Source: Cellvibrionaceae bacterium
GTDB taxonomy: Bacteria > Pseudomonadota > Gammaproteobacteria > Pseudomonadales > Cellvibrionaceae
Direction of reading: 5' to 3'
Assembly: GCA_030597965.1 (NCBI GenBank)
Contig: JAUVQU010000165.1
Coordinates: 1 to 5,467, forward strand
Length of the DNA stretch: 5,467 bases
Below, one piece after another: positions 1 through 5,467 of the stretch; within the stretch, counting starts at the first letter, position 1, and every line of letters starts with the position of its first letter. The notes beneath the pieces were generated by a model. That model saw only the letters and a program-made list of their open reading frames with translations, was not told where the DNA came from and ran no database searches. A program made the translations under genes and the position numbers.

Positions 1-644
1 ACGATACGGATTATACCGCCTGCAGTAATGCAGCGTTCACCGCCTTCCTTGATGGTTTTATTATTGAAAAACGTGGCCCTAAAGAGGGGCCTGCGGTAGC
101 AGTTGATGCTCGCATAAATAACAACATTATCTTTCGCAAATTAAAGATCGCTCTTAACTTAAAGTCTGAAGACGTTATGGAGTTAATGGAGCTCGCTGAA
201 TTCAGGCTCAGTAAACACGAGTTGAGTGCGTTTTTCCGCAAGCCGGATCACAAACATTATCGCCAGTGTAAAGATCAGGTGCTGCGTAATTTTCTTAATG
301 GTCTCCTGAAAAAATACCACGTAGCAGAATCCGTCAGTGTTGAGCAGTGGAAAAAGAAAAATACTGCCAAAACGTATGTGAAACCCAAAAAAGAAGCTAA
401 GCGTCCTTTGTCTAAGGGCGAGTCCCCTAAAGGGCAGGAGTCTAAGAGGCAAGATCCTAAGCAGCACGAGCCTAAAGAAAGAGCACTAAAACAGAAAAAG
501 TTGAAGCTAAAAGTGCCGGAGCAGAAAGTATCGGAACAGAAAGCACCGAAAGTAGAAAAGGCGGCAGCGCCGCTAGAACAGCCGAAAAAGTCTGAAGAGC
601 AAAAGCAGGCGATCGAGAAGGCGAAATCAAAGTTTAAATTCTAG
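1..644 (+). CDS. yehS: DUF1456 (YehS-like) protein, 5' truncated, with lysine-rich tail
   Basis: The reading frame is open from base 3 to the TAG at 642-644, so the gene starts before the window; the ATG at 177 lies inside the domain and is not the true start. DUF1456 proteins such as E. coli YehS hold two similar helical repeats. Visible here are the end of the first (FLDGFIIEKRGP, visible residues 15-26) and the whole second (about 38-105), which opens with RINNNIIFRKLKIALNL and includes KHELSAFFRKPDHKHYRQC. The molecular function of the family is not established. After the second repeat comes a tail of about 107 residues, roughly a quarter lysine and otherwise rich in Glu, Gln and Pro, with no hydrophobic core. 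YehS of E. coli is, from memory, about 156 residues in total, so this tail is a large addition. ackA follows after 23 bp on the same strand, suggesting co-transcription. The family call is firm; the role of the tail is unknown. Confidence 0.9.
   Translation, partial: DTDYTACSNAAFTAFLDGFIIEKRGPKEGPAVAVDARINNNIIFRKLKIALNLKSEDVMELMELAEFRLSKHELSAFFRKPDHKHYRQCKDQVLRNFLNGLLKKYHVAESVSVEQWKKKNTAKTYVKPKKEAKRPLSKGESPKGQESKRQDPKQHEPKERALKQKKLKLKVPEQKVSEQKAPKVEKAAAPLEQPKKSEEQKQAIEKAKSKFKF
417..551 (+). repeat. Degenerate 15-nt / 5-residue repeats in the YehS tail
   Basis: Nine consecutive pentads can be read in frame: GESPK, GQESK, RQDPK, QHEPK, ERALK, QKKLK, LKVPE, QKVSE, QKAPK. The first six end in lysine, and most have Gln, Glu or Pro before it. 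At DNA level the block around 420-480 repeats cct-aa(a/g) or tct-aag at 15-nt steps, but the copies are diverged. The result is a basic, probably disordered segment. The period is my reading by eye; a looser K/E/Q/P-rich low-complexity tract is the alternative. Confidence 0.6.
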
Positions 645-667
645 TTTTTCATTAGTAAGGCTCAGGC

Positions 668-1897
668 ATGTCCACCCATTTAGTGTTGGTTATTAACTGC
701 GGCAGTTCATCACTAAAATTTTCGTTGATGGACCCCCAGTCCGGCGTTTCAGAATTAGATGGAGAGGCCGAGCGTTTGTGCTCGGATACTGCGCAGGTCT
801 GTTTTGAATATCAGGGTGATAAATCCTGTACGGCCTTAACAGGCACTCTATTAACAGGTAAGGCCGATCACCAGGCAGCGGTTAATGCCATCGTTGAGCG
901 TATCCACGAATTAAATCTAGCCGAGTCGATTGATTGTGTAGGACATCGCGTGGTCCACGGTGGCGAGCATTACAGTGATCCTGTGCGGATCACTCCAGAG
1001 GTAAAAGCGGCTATTGTGGATTTGGCTAAATTAGCACCATTGCACAATACTGCTCACGCCATCGGTATCGAGGCAACTCAAGCTGCTTTTCCACACCTGC
1101 CACAAGTGGCGGTGTTTGATACCGCCTTCCATCAAACCATGCCTGACTATGTTTATTTGTATGGCTTGCCTTATAAGTTATACCGTGAGCACGGCATTCG
1201 CCGATATGGCTTTCATGGCACCAGCCATGACTTTGTCAGCCGTCGAGCAGCTGGGTTATTGGGTAAGCCGCGTGAGAAAATACAGCTGATTACAGCGCAT
1301 TTGGGTAGTGGATGCAGTGTGGCTGCGGTTGCGTATGGAAAATGCGTGGATACCAGTATGGGATTAACGCCGCAGGAAGGCTTGATGATGGGGACACGCA
1401 GTGGTGATGTGGATCCAACATTGGTCTTCCATTTGGTGGAACAATTAGGTTATGAATTAGCTGATGTAAAAACTTTGCTCACCGAGCAGTCAGGGCTATT
1501 GGGTATTTCAGAGCTGAGTAATGATTGTCGCGAATTAGAAGCCGCTGCAGTGGAGGGGAATAAACAAGCGACACTGGCCTTAGAGGTGTTTTGCTACCGT
1601 ATCGCTCGCAATATTGCTGCTGTCAGTGTGGGACTAACTCAGTTAGATGCGTTGGTTTTTACCGGTGGTATTGGTGAGAATTCAGCTTATATCCGCGAGA
1701 AGGTGGTCGGTCATCTGGCCATTTTACACTTGGCGTTAGATATCGAAAAAAATCAGGATTGCTGTATTGGTAAGGAAGGAGAGGGTGCGGAAAGAAGAAT
1801 TAGCACTAAGAATGCTCCTGCCTGCTTAGTCATCCCAACCAATGAAGAGTGGGTGATTGCAGAGCAGGCAGAAGCGCTGGTTCAGGCATCAAGCTAA
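668..1897 (+). CDS. ackA: Acetate kinase
   Basis: Cytoplasmic acetate kinase converts acetyl phosphate plus ADP to acetate plus ATP, reversibly, in the overflow and acetate-activation pathway. At 409 residues it has the normal family length. The ASKHA-fold signatures are in order: VINCGSSSLKF (8-18), GHRVVHGGE (92-100), the catalytic-region FDTAFH (150-155), YGFHGTSH (180-187), AHLGSG (210-215), GTRSGDVDP (242-250), FTGGIGEN (331-338) and TNEEW (391-395). Residues matching the Methanosarcina thermophila active site are present: Asn10, Arg94, His126, Asp151, His183, His211, Arg244 and Glu393, so it should be active. The ATG has an AAGG Shine-Dalgarno at 657-660, 7 nt upstream. It follows the yehS-like gene by 23 bp. 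No pta lies downstream; the next gene is convergent, 23 bp away. No hairpin with a T-tract is seen after the stop. Confidence 0.97.
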   Translation: MSTHLVLVINCGSSSLKFSLMDPQSGVSELDGEAERLCSDTAQVCFEYQGDKSCTALTGTLLTGKADHQAAVNAIVERIHELNLAESIDCVGHRVVHGGEHYSDPVRITPEVKAAIVDLAKLAPLHNTAHAIGIEATQAAFPHLPQVAVFDTAFHQTMPDYVYLYGLPYKLYREHGIRRYGFHGTSHDFVSRRAAGLLGKPREKIQLITAHLGSGCSVAAVAYGKCVDTSMGLTPQEGLMMGTRSGDVDPTLVFHLVEQLGYELADVKTLLTEQSGLLGISELSNDCRELEAAAVEGNKQATLALEVFCYRIARNIAAVSVGLTQLDALVFTGGIGENSAYIREKVVGHLAILHLALDIEKNQDCCIGKEGEGAERRISTKNAPACLVIPTNEEWVIAEQAEALVQASS

Positions 1898-1920
1898 AGC
1901 GTGATGCAGCATTAGGTGAG

Positions 1921-3429
1921 TTACTGATAGACGTAAATAACCGGTAGAGCTGTTTGCGTGCCAGCCGGGCCTGTGCCGGTTTGGGGGTTAAGATAAATCC
2001 GGTTCATGATCTGCATGAGTTTTTCCTGCCCTTCTCGAAAGTTGATTTCATAGCAGTACTCATCGTTATCATTACACTGTGCCTTTAACTGGACGTAAAA
2101 CCCAAGATTATCCAGTGCGGGATCAATGTCTGGATACTCATATTTTTGGATGTCTGTAAATCCAACGGAACCAAGAGTTACACCACCGGGTTCAAAGAAA
2201 CCGAGGTTCCAGGTGTCGGCCCAGTTGGCCGCTTGATGGTCAATGCCCACAATAACTATTTTGCTATCGGGCTGGCTGAGGTCAAAGGTGATAATGCGAC
2301 CGTCTTTCTCGTTGATATTTACGTACAGAGAGTCATTGTTGTTACCCCAGCAGTAGCTGCCGGTTTCAATGCAGAACTCATCACTGTATTCACGATATCC
2401 GGGAGTGATAAATCTGTTCGGGGTGCCAAATTTTTCTACGATTTGTTTTTGTAGCTGTTGATAAGCCAGATGCTGCTCTTCGGTAAGTTCAGGCGCGGCG
2501 GCTATACGACTTCGGTGACAGGGGGAAGGTGGACGTCCTTCGCCAAAATCCAGAGAATCGCAGCCTGGAACTGGGTAGGGTGTAAAGTCGGTTGTCTCGT
2601 CCGGGAAGGTGACACGCCAGAACTTATAATTTACCAGACTGAGAGTCGCAGCCATTTTTTCTTCATTAAATGGACGGGCGATACGTCCTATCAAGCGAAA
2701 GGTGTCGGCTTTATCGTCGCTGCCCAGAACAAAATTGTCTGTAATAGCCATGCGGTTGATTGCCGCTTCAGGTATGCCACCAGCAATAAGGCTTTGAGCG
2801 GTTTTTTCCATCACAACTTTGTTGCCGGAAATGATGATGGCGAAGAGCTCCTCTTCAGGGTTCTCTGGAGAAGGGGCTGTGTTCATATGGCGCTGATTCA
2901 GAGAGTCTCCCACCGATGCATCGATGACTAAGCGATTCGGCATGGTTTTGGGCGGAGGGTTTTCACCAGGACCTGGCTTTACATAACCCTCCATTTTTGG
3001 AATGTGGGTGACGTGACGCTCATAGACTATTAGTTCTTTGCTGAAATAAGTCGGCGTGGGTGGCATAGGGCCGTAGAGTACAACCGCTTCTGTTTCTCCC
3101 AGTTCCCAGGCTAAAGCGTTGCGAACCAGCGGCAGCGGGCGATCATTTGACTCTATGCATTCCGCCAGACTGCTACCTTCCCCTTTCGGGCAGGGGAGCA
3201 TGCCGCTGAAATAAAGAACATCGGTATTTGCGAAATTTTGACAAGGAGCAAGGTCGCTTTGTTTAAGGCAGTCTGTAGTTATAACCAGACCGGCAACCTG
3301 AACTTCAGCACCAGCGCCAGCTAACTCTTTTAGTAGCTTTACGGCGAAGTCATCTTGTATTGAATAAAGCAGGGCACCCGCTGCAGCGACAAGCCCTACG
3401 AAAGTAATTTTAAGTTTTGTCCCTATCAA
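1921..3429 (-). CDS. Uncharacterised exported or membrane-anchored protein with five Cys pairs
   Basis: I cannot assign a function. The 502-residue product begins with Lys5 and Lys7 followed by a hydrophobic stretch (about 8-24), a signal peptide or single N-terminal anchor; no lipobox or clear Ala-X-Ala cleavage site is evident, so anchoring is the better guess. The rest is soluble-looking. Ten cysteines fall into five local pairs: 54/63, 80/91, 290/304, 353/360 and 452/459, which fits disulfides in the periplasm or outside the cell. Segments that look conserved are GPMPPTPTYFS (120-130), ASVGDSLNQR (171-180), IISGN (199-203) and DKADTFRLIGRIA (239-251); from memory, similar GDSLN plus ADTF-L-R-A wording occurs in an uncharacterised family found in several phyla. 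Middle Pro-rich stretch: 152-164. The start is TTG: no ATG or GTG fits, and a strong AAGGAG lies 8 nt upstream. It sits 52 bp downstream of the aminotransferase and may share its transcript. Confidence 0.85.
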   Translation of the reverse strand: MIGTKLKITFVGLVAAAGALLYSIQDDFAVKLLKELAGAGAEVQVAGLVITTDCLKQSDLAPCQNFANTDVLYFSGMLPCPKGEGSSLAECIESNDRPLPLVRNALAWELGETEAVVLYGPMPPTPTYFSKELIVYERHVTHIPKMEGYVKPGPGENPPPKTMPNRLVIDASVGDSLNQRHMNTAPSPENPEEELFAIIISGNKVVMEKTAQSLIAGGIPEAAINRMAITDNFVLGSDDKADTFRLIGRIARPFNEEKMAATLSLVNYKFWRVTFPDETTDFTPYPVPGCDSLDFGEGRPPSPCHRSRIAAAPELTEEQHLAYQQLQKQIVEKFGTPNRFITPGYREYSDEFCIETGSYCWGNNNDSLYVNINEKDGRIITFDLSQPDSKIVIVGIDHQAANWADTWNLGFFEPGGVTLGSVGFTDIQKYEYPDIDPALDNLGFYVQLKAQCNDNDEYCYEINFREGQEKLMQIMNRIYLNPQTGTGPAGTQTALPVIYVYQ

Positions 3430-3437
3430 CGTGACTT

Positions 3438-3443
3438 CTCCTT
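3438..3443 (-). promoter_or_regulatory. Shine-Dalgarno site that fixes a TTG start
   Basis: On the minus strand AAGGAG is followed by 8 nt and then TTG (3429-3427), giving optimal spacing. The frame reaches a stop (TAA) about 30 nt upstream with no ATG or GTG between, and the hydrophobic N-terminal segment begins directly after this TTG, so the site decides the start of the exported protein. Confidence 0.75.
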
Positions 3444-3481
3444 GAGAGATTGGATAGCTTTATTGCTTATGCTGTTATCGT

Positions 3482-4657
3482 TTAAGCATACACAGCATTG
3501 GCCGCCTTTACTGCACGACCTTTATTAATAGGAGCGCCCATTTCTCCGAGGGTGTTTTCCAGTGCATTAAGGCAGAGTAATACGTTCTTTTTATTGGATG
3601 CATGACCCATTAACCCAATACGCCAGGCTTTGCCTGCAAAATCACCCAGTCCCGCTCCGATCTCTAGGTCATAGTGCGATAGAAGGGTGTTGCGAACAGC
3701 GGCATCATCTATGCCCTCTGGGATAGCAATAAGGTTCAGTTGTGGGAGCCGGTCGTCGGCATCAACGACCATGGTAAGCCCCATTGCTTCGATGCCCGCG
3801 ACCAGTGCCTGATGATTTTTCTGGTGTCGCCCCCAGGCATTTTCCAAACCTTCGTTCTGTAGGATTAGCAGGGATTCGTGTAATGCGTACATGGCATTCA
3901 CCGGTGCAGTGTGGTGATAGGCGCGCTTGGTGTTGGCACCCCAATAGCCCATGATCAATTGCATATCCAAGAACCAGCTCTGTACCTTGTGCGTACGGGC
4001 ATTAATGGCTTCAACGGCACGTGGGCTGAAAGTGACAGGCGAGATACCCGGCACACAGGACAAGCATTTTTGCGTACCGGAATACACGGCGTCTGCGCCC
4101 CATGCATCTACATTAACTTCAATGCCCGCTACTGAAGTGACGGTATCGACAATACTTAATGCATTGTTGTCGTGGGCCAATTGACAGAGGGCTTTGGCAT
4201 CACTCTCAACACCGGTTGAGGTTTCTGCGTGAACAAACGCTAGAACCTTCGCGTCTGGGTGCTCTGCAAATACGGCTCTAACCTTGTCGATACTGACAGG
4301 TTTGCCCCAATCATCTTGAACCATCACAGCTGTTGCGCCACAGCGTTCGACGTTTTCTTTCATGCGACCACCAAAAACACCGTTTTGGCAGACGATGGCT
4401 TTATCGCCCGGCGCCAGTAAGTTCACAAAGCAGGCTTCCATGCCGGCAGAACCCGGTGCGGAAACAGGAATGGTCAATTCATTATTAGTTTGAAAGGCGT
4501 ATTGCAGCAGCTCTTTTATTTCATCCATCAGTTTTACAAACTGCGGGTCGAGGTGGCCAATAGTCGGGCGACCCAGGGCCTCTAAAACCTGAGGGCTGAC
4601 ATCAGAAGGGCCGGGGCCCATAAGTGTACGCTGGGGCGGGTGAAAAGTACTGGCCAT
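3482..4657 (-). CDS. Class V PLP-dependent aminotransferase, alanine/serine-glyoxylate type
   Basis: A cytoplasmic fold-type I transaminase of the alanine-glyoxylate / serine-pyruvate family, which moves an amino group from alanine or serine to glyoxylate (making glycine) or pyruvate. Length 391 is normal. Family landmarks in order: LMGPGPSDVSPQVLEALGRP (12-31) and TIGHLDP (32-38), the cofactor phosphate-binding loop SAPGSAGMEA (66-75), HAETSTG (143-149), SIVDTVTS (168-175) with Asp171 for the PLP pyridine nitrogen, SGTQKCLSC (193-201) with Lys197 as the Schiff-base lysine, HHTAPVN (248-254), and AWRIGLMGH (344-352) with Arg346 for the substrate carboxylate. All key residues are intact. The exact donor cannot be settled from sequence; (S)-ureidoglycine-glyoxylate transaminase is a related alternative, but no purine-catabolism genes are nearby. 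The ATG has GGAG 6 nt upstream (4664-4667). About 20 residues after the last helix form a short basic C-terminal extension. Confidence 0.93.
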   Translation of the reverse strand: MASTFHPPQRTLMGPGPSDVSPQVLEALGRPTIGHLDPQFVKLMDEIKELLQYAFQTNNELTIPVSAPGSAGMEACFVNLLAPGDKAIVCQNGVFGGRMKENVERCGATAVMVQDDWGKPVSIDKVRAVFAEHPDAKVLAFVHAETSTGVESDAKALCQLAHDNNALSIVDTVTSVAGIEVNVDAWGADAVYSGTQKCLSCVPGISPVTFSPRAVEAINARTHKVQSWFLDMQLIMGYWGANTKRAYHHTAPVNAMYALHESLLILQNEGLENAWGRHQKNHQALVAGIEAMGLTMVVDADDRLPQLNLIAIPEGIDDAAVRNTLLSHYDLEIGAGLGDFAGKAWRIGLMGHASNKKNVLLCLNALENTLGEMGAPINKGRAVKAANAVYA

Positions 4658-4832
4658 GCTGTGCTCCGTTGTTATATTCCAAGTCTTTTAATGAGGCGCC
4701 GCGAATGAAATTCACCTCAAAGAGATGACAGGATTTAACCAGTCTTTTCGGGTGTGCGCCAGTGGCAATGTGGCAGAGCTGTGACTGAATGGTTTTAGGG
4801 TAAGAAAAGAAGGTGTGCGGTAAAGCTGAATA
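4658..4832 (-). other. Gene-free leader upstream of the aminotransferase
   Basis: This roughly 175-bp stretch lies between the terminator of the repeat-protein gene and the aminotransferase start, so it should hold the aminotransferase promoter. A minus-strand TATAAC about 18 nt before the ATG has no acceptable -35 at 16-18 bp, and a TTGCCA around 4762-4767 has no -10 partner, so I do not call a promoter. Near 4692-4718 GAGG and CCTC flank a GAAT-gaa-ATTC inverted repeat, a weak possible hairpin in the leader. An open frame across this region resembles nothing and lacks a ribosome-binding site. No known riboswitch was recognised. Confidence 0.4.
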
Positions 4833-4865
4833 GAGAAGAAAAGCCACGCCTTAGATAGGCGTGGC
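4833..4865 (-). terminator. Intrinsic terminator of the DARS-repeat gene
   Basis: On the minus strand a perfect 8-bp GC-rich stem, GCCACGCC pairing with GGCGTGGC (plus-strand arms 4843-4850 and 4858-4865) around a 7-nt loop, is followed at once by TTTTCTTCTC. It begins 17 nt after the TAA of the repeat-protein gene. The plus strand has no T-run after the stem, so it acts in one direction, ending that transcript before the aminotransferase gene. Confidence 0.88.
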
Positions 4866-4882
4866 GAAAGGTTGGTTGGGAA

Positions 4883-5278
4883 TTAATCCCAGAAGTTCCA
4901 CCATTTTTTGCTGTGTTCTTCACGGGCTGCCTGGCCTTTCTCGGAGCCTTTACCAAGTTCTTTACGCTCCTGGTCTAATTTACCTTCTCGTGCTTTGCTG
5001 AGTTTGTCTTTCTTTCCTTCTGCACTTCTAGCATCGCTTCGCGCGTCTCTTATGTCGCTTCGGGCGTCACTTCTAGCATCGCTTCTCGCGTCTCTTATAT
5101 CGCTTCGTGCGTCACTTCTAGCATCGCTTCTTGCGTCTCTCATTTCGCTTCTAGCATCGATTTGAGTGACGGCTTTGGCCTCTTTCATTTTGGCTTTGCC
5201 CATGCCTTCTGGCTTTTCGGCCATTGCGTTTGCACTGAGTAACAGGGTTGCCAGTAGAGAAATTACAATATGCTTCAT
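4883..5278 (-). CDS. Small secreted DARS-repeat protein with Trp-rich C-terminus
   Basis: A 131-residue protein I cannot name. Residues 1-20 form a good Sec signal peptide (Lys2, hydrophobic 4-14, cleavage likely after Ala-Met-Ala at 20), so the mature protein should be periplasmic or secreted. After a basic linker (21-40) come three 15-residue repeats (41-85), DARSDIRDARSDARS or a near copy. The rest (86-122) is Lys/Glu-rich, includes LGKGSEKGQ, and looks helical or disordered. It closes with KKWWNFWD, four aromatic residues in five positions, which could touch membrane or a partner. There is no cysteine and no enzyme motif. The ATG has AAGGA 6 nt upstream (5285-5289); promoter and terminator candidates flank the gene, so it appears monocistronic. 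From memory, similar small exported charged proteins with a GKGSE-x-GQ and WW-x-FW ending occur in other marine gammaproteobacteria; I am unsure of this. Confidence 0.85.
   Translation of the reverse strand: MKHIVISLLATLLLSANAMAEKPEGMGKAKMKEAKAVTQIDARSEMRDARSDARSDARSDIRDARSDARSDARSDIRDARSDARSAEGKKDKLSKAREGKLDQERKELGKGSEKGQAAREEHSKKWWNFWD
5024..5158 (-). repeat. Three in-frame 45-bp tandem repeats encoding 15-residue units
   Basis: Three head-to-tail copies (5024-5068, 5069-5113, 5114-5158) each start with acttctagcatcgctt on the plus strand and are spaced exactly 45 bp apart. The first two differ at three bases, all synonymous; the second and third differ at six, two of which change protein (Asp-Ile to Glu-Met). 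The encoded units are residues 71-85, 56-70 and 41-55. Each unit is itself made of DARS tetrads plus one DIR or EMR triad, so it likely grew from a shorter DARS unit. Confidence 0.95.
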
Positions 5279-5316
5279 GGTCTGTCCTTTTTATTGATTA
5301 TATTTTAATGATTATT

Positions 5317-5345
5317 ATTAAAGTTGCGGAGGGTTAACTTAACAA
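5317..5345 (-). promoter_or_regulatory. Candidate sigma70-type promoter of the DARS-repeat gene
   Basis: On the minus strand TTGTTA (5345-5340) is followed by a 17-bp spacer and TTTAAT (5322-5317), matching consensus at 4 of 6 and 5 of 6 positions. Transcription would start near 5310, giving a leader of about 30 nt. A perfect TATAAT at 5302-5297 is an alternative -10, but it has a poor -35 and would start transcription almost on the Shine-Dalgarno. An inverted repeat GTTAA-C-TTAAC (5333-5343) overlaps the -35 side and could be an operator. Confidence 0.45.
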
Positions 5346-5467
5346 GTTTGGCGCCGAATTACACTCGCTTGCTATGTTATGCAGTGTGTATGGCTCAAAT
5401 TCATTAAAAAGGACGGGCTATTAAAGGAGCTTTTCATTTTCGCACCCTACTCAATACTGCTATGAGG

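Noticed and set aside
183..467. Minus-strand 94-codon open frame opposite the yehS-like gene
   Set aside because: The plus-strand frame matches DUF1456 clearly across this stretch, so the antisense frame is a shadow.
2146..2931. Two plus-strand open frames (102 and 157 codons) inside the exported-protein gene
   Set aside because: They are opposite a long frame with a strong ribosome-binding site and coherent protein features; their translations show no family wording.
4751..4819. Repeated ggtgtgcg (4751-4758 and 4812-4819) in the aminotransferase leader
   Set aside because: An 8-base match at two positions 61 bp apart is easily coincidental, and no flanking sequence is shared.
4602..4847. 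Minus-strand 81-codon open frame over the aminotransferase leader
   Set aside because: It overlaps the true aminotransferase start in another frame, has no Shine-Dalgarno, starts next to the terminator and encodes nothing recognisable.
5024..5158. CRISPR array or integrase attachment repeats
   Set aside because: The 45-bp units are directly adjacent with no spacers, stay in frame within a protein gene, and there are no cas or integrase genes.
4908..5165. Plus-strand open frame rich in Leu-Arg-Ala-Ser repeats opposite the DARS gene
   Set aside because: It is the antisense shadow of the 45-bp repeats: the repeat keeps all frames open. There is no ribosome-binding site and the minus-strand frame has the signal peptide, Shine-Dalgarno, promoter candidate and terminator.
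5372..5437. Minus-strand 21-residue open frame starting at an ATG (5437) upstream of the DARS gene
   Set aside because: Only a weak purine run precedes it, it lies upstream of the likely transcription start of the DARS gene, and so cannot be its leader peptide. There is no other support.

Overview
The window looks like chromosomal DNA from a gammaproteobacterium, probably an environmental or marine one. This is inferred from a YehS/DUF1456 protein with the usual second-repeat wording, a canonical AckA, a class V aminotransferase of the alanine/serine-glyoxylate type, and a small exported Arg/Asp-rich protein ending in Trp-rich residues. No phage genes, transposases, integrases, tRNAs, rRNAs or CRISPR arrays are visible.

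Left part, plus strand: the 3' end of a yehS-like gene (1-644, start outside the window) with an unusually long lysine-rich tail, then 23 bp later a complete acetate kinase gene ackA (668-1897). They are probably co-transcribed. The usual partner of ackA, phosphotransacetylase (pta), is not next to it.

Middle part, minus strand: a PLP-dependent aminotransferase (4657 to 3482), followed 52 bp later by a 502-residue membrane-anchored or exported protein of unknown function (3429 to 1921). That protein starts with TTG behind a strong Shine-Dalgarno sequence and carries ten cysteines in five closely spaced pairs. No terminator is seen between the two genes, so they may form an operon. The exported-protein gene converges on ackA with only 23 bp between the stop codons.

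Right part, minus strand: a small secreted protein (5278 to 4883) built around three exact 15-residue repeats rich in Asp-Ala-Arg-Ser, with a plausible sigma70-type promoter upstream and a clean intrinsic terminator downstream, so it is an independent transcription unit. Between that terminator and the aminotransferase lies a leader of roughly 175 bp with no gene and no convincing promoter match.

Most of the window is ordinary metabolism. The two places with real novelty are the repeat protein, whose hydrophobic residues follow a strict 4-3-4-4 spacing (a 15-residue helical periodicity) with acidic and basic stripes on opposite faces, and the uncharacterised cysteine-paired exported protein. 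I see no clear defence, mobile or otherwise exotic multi-gene system.
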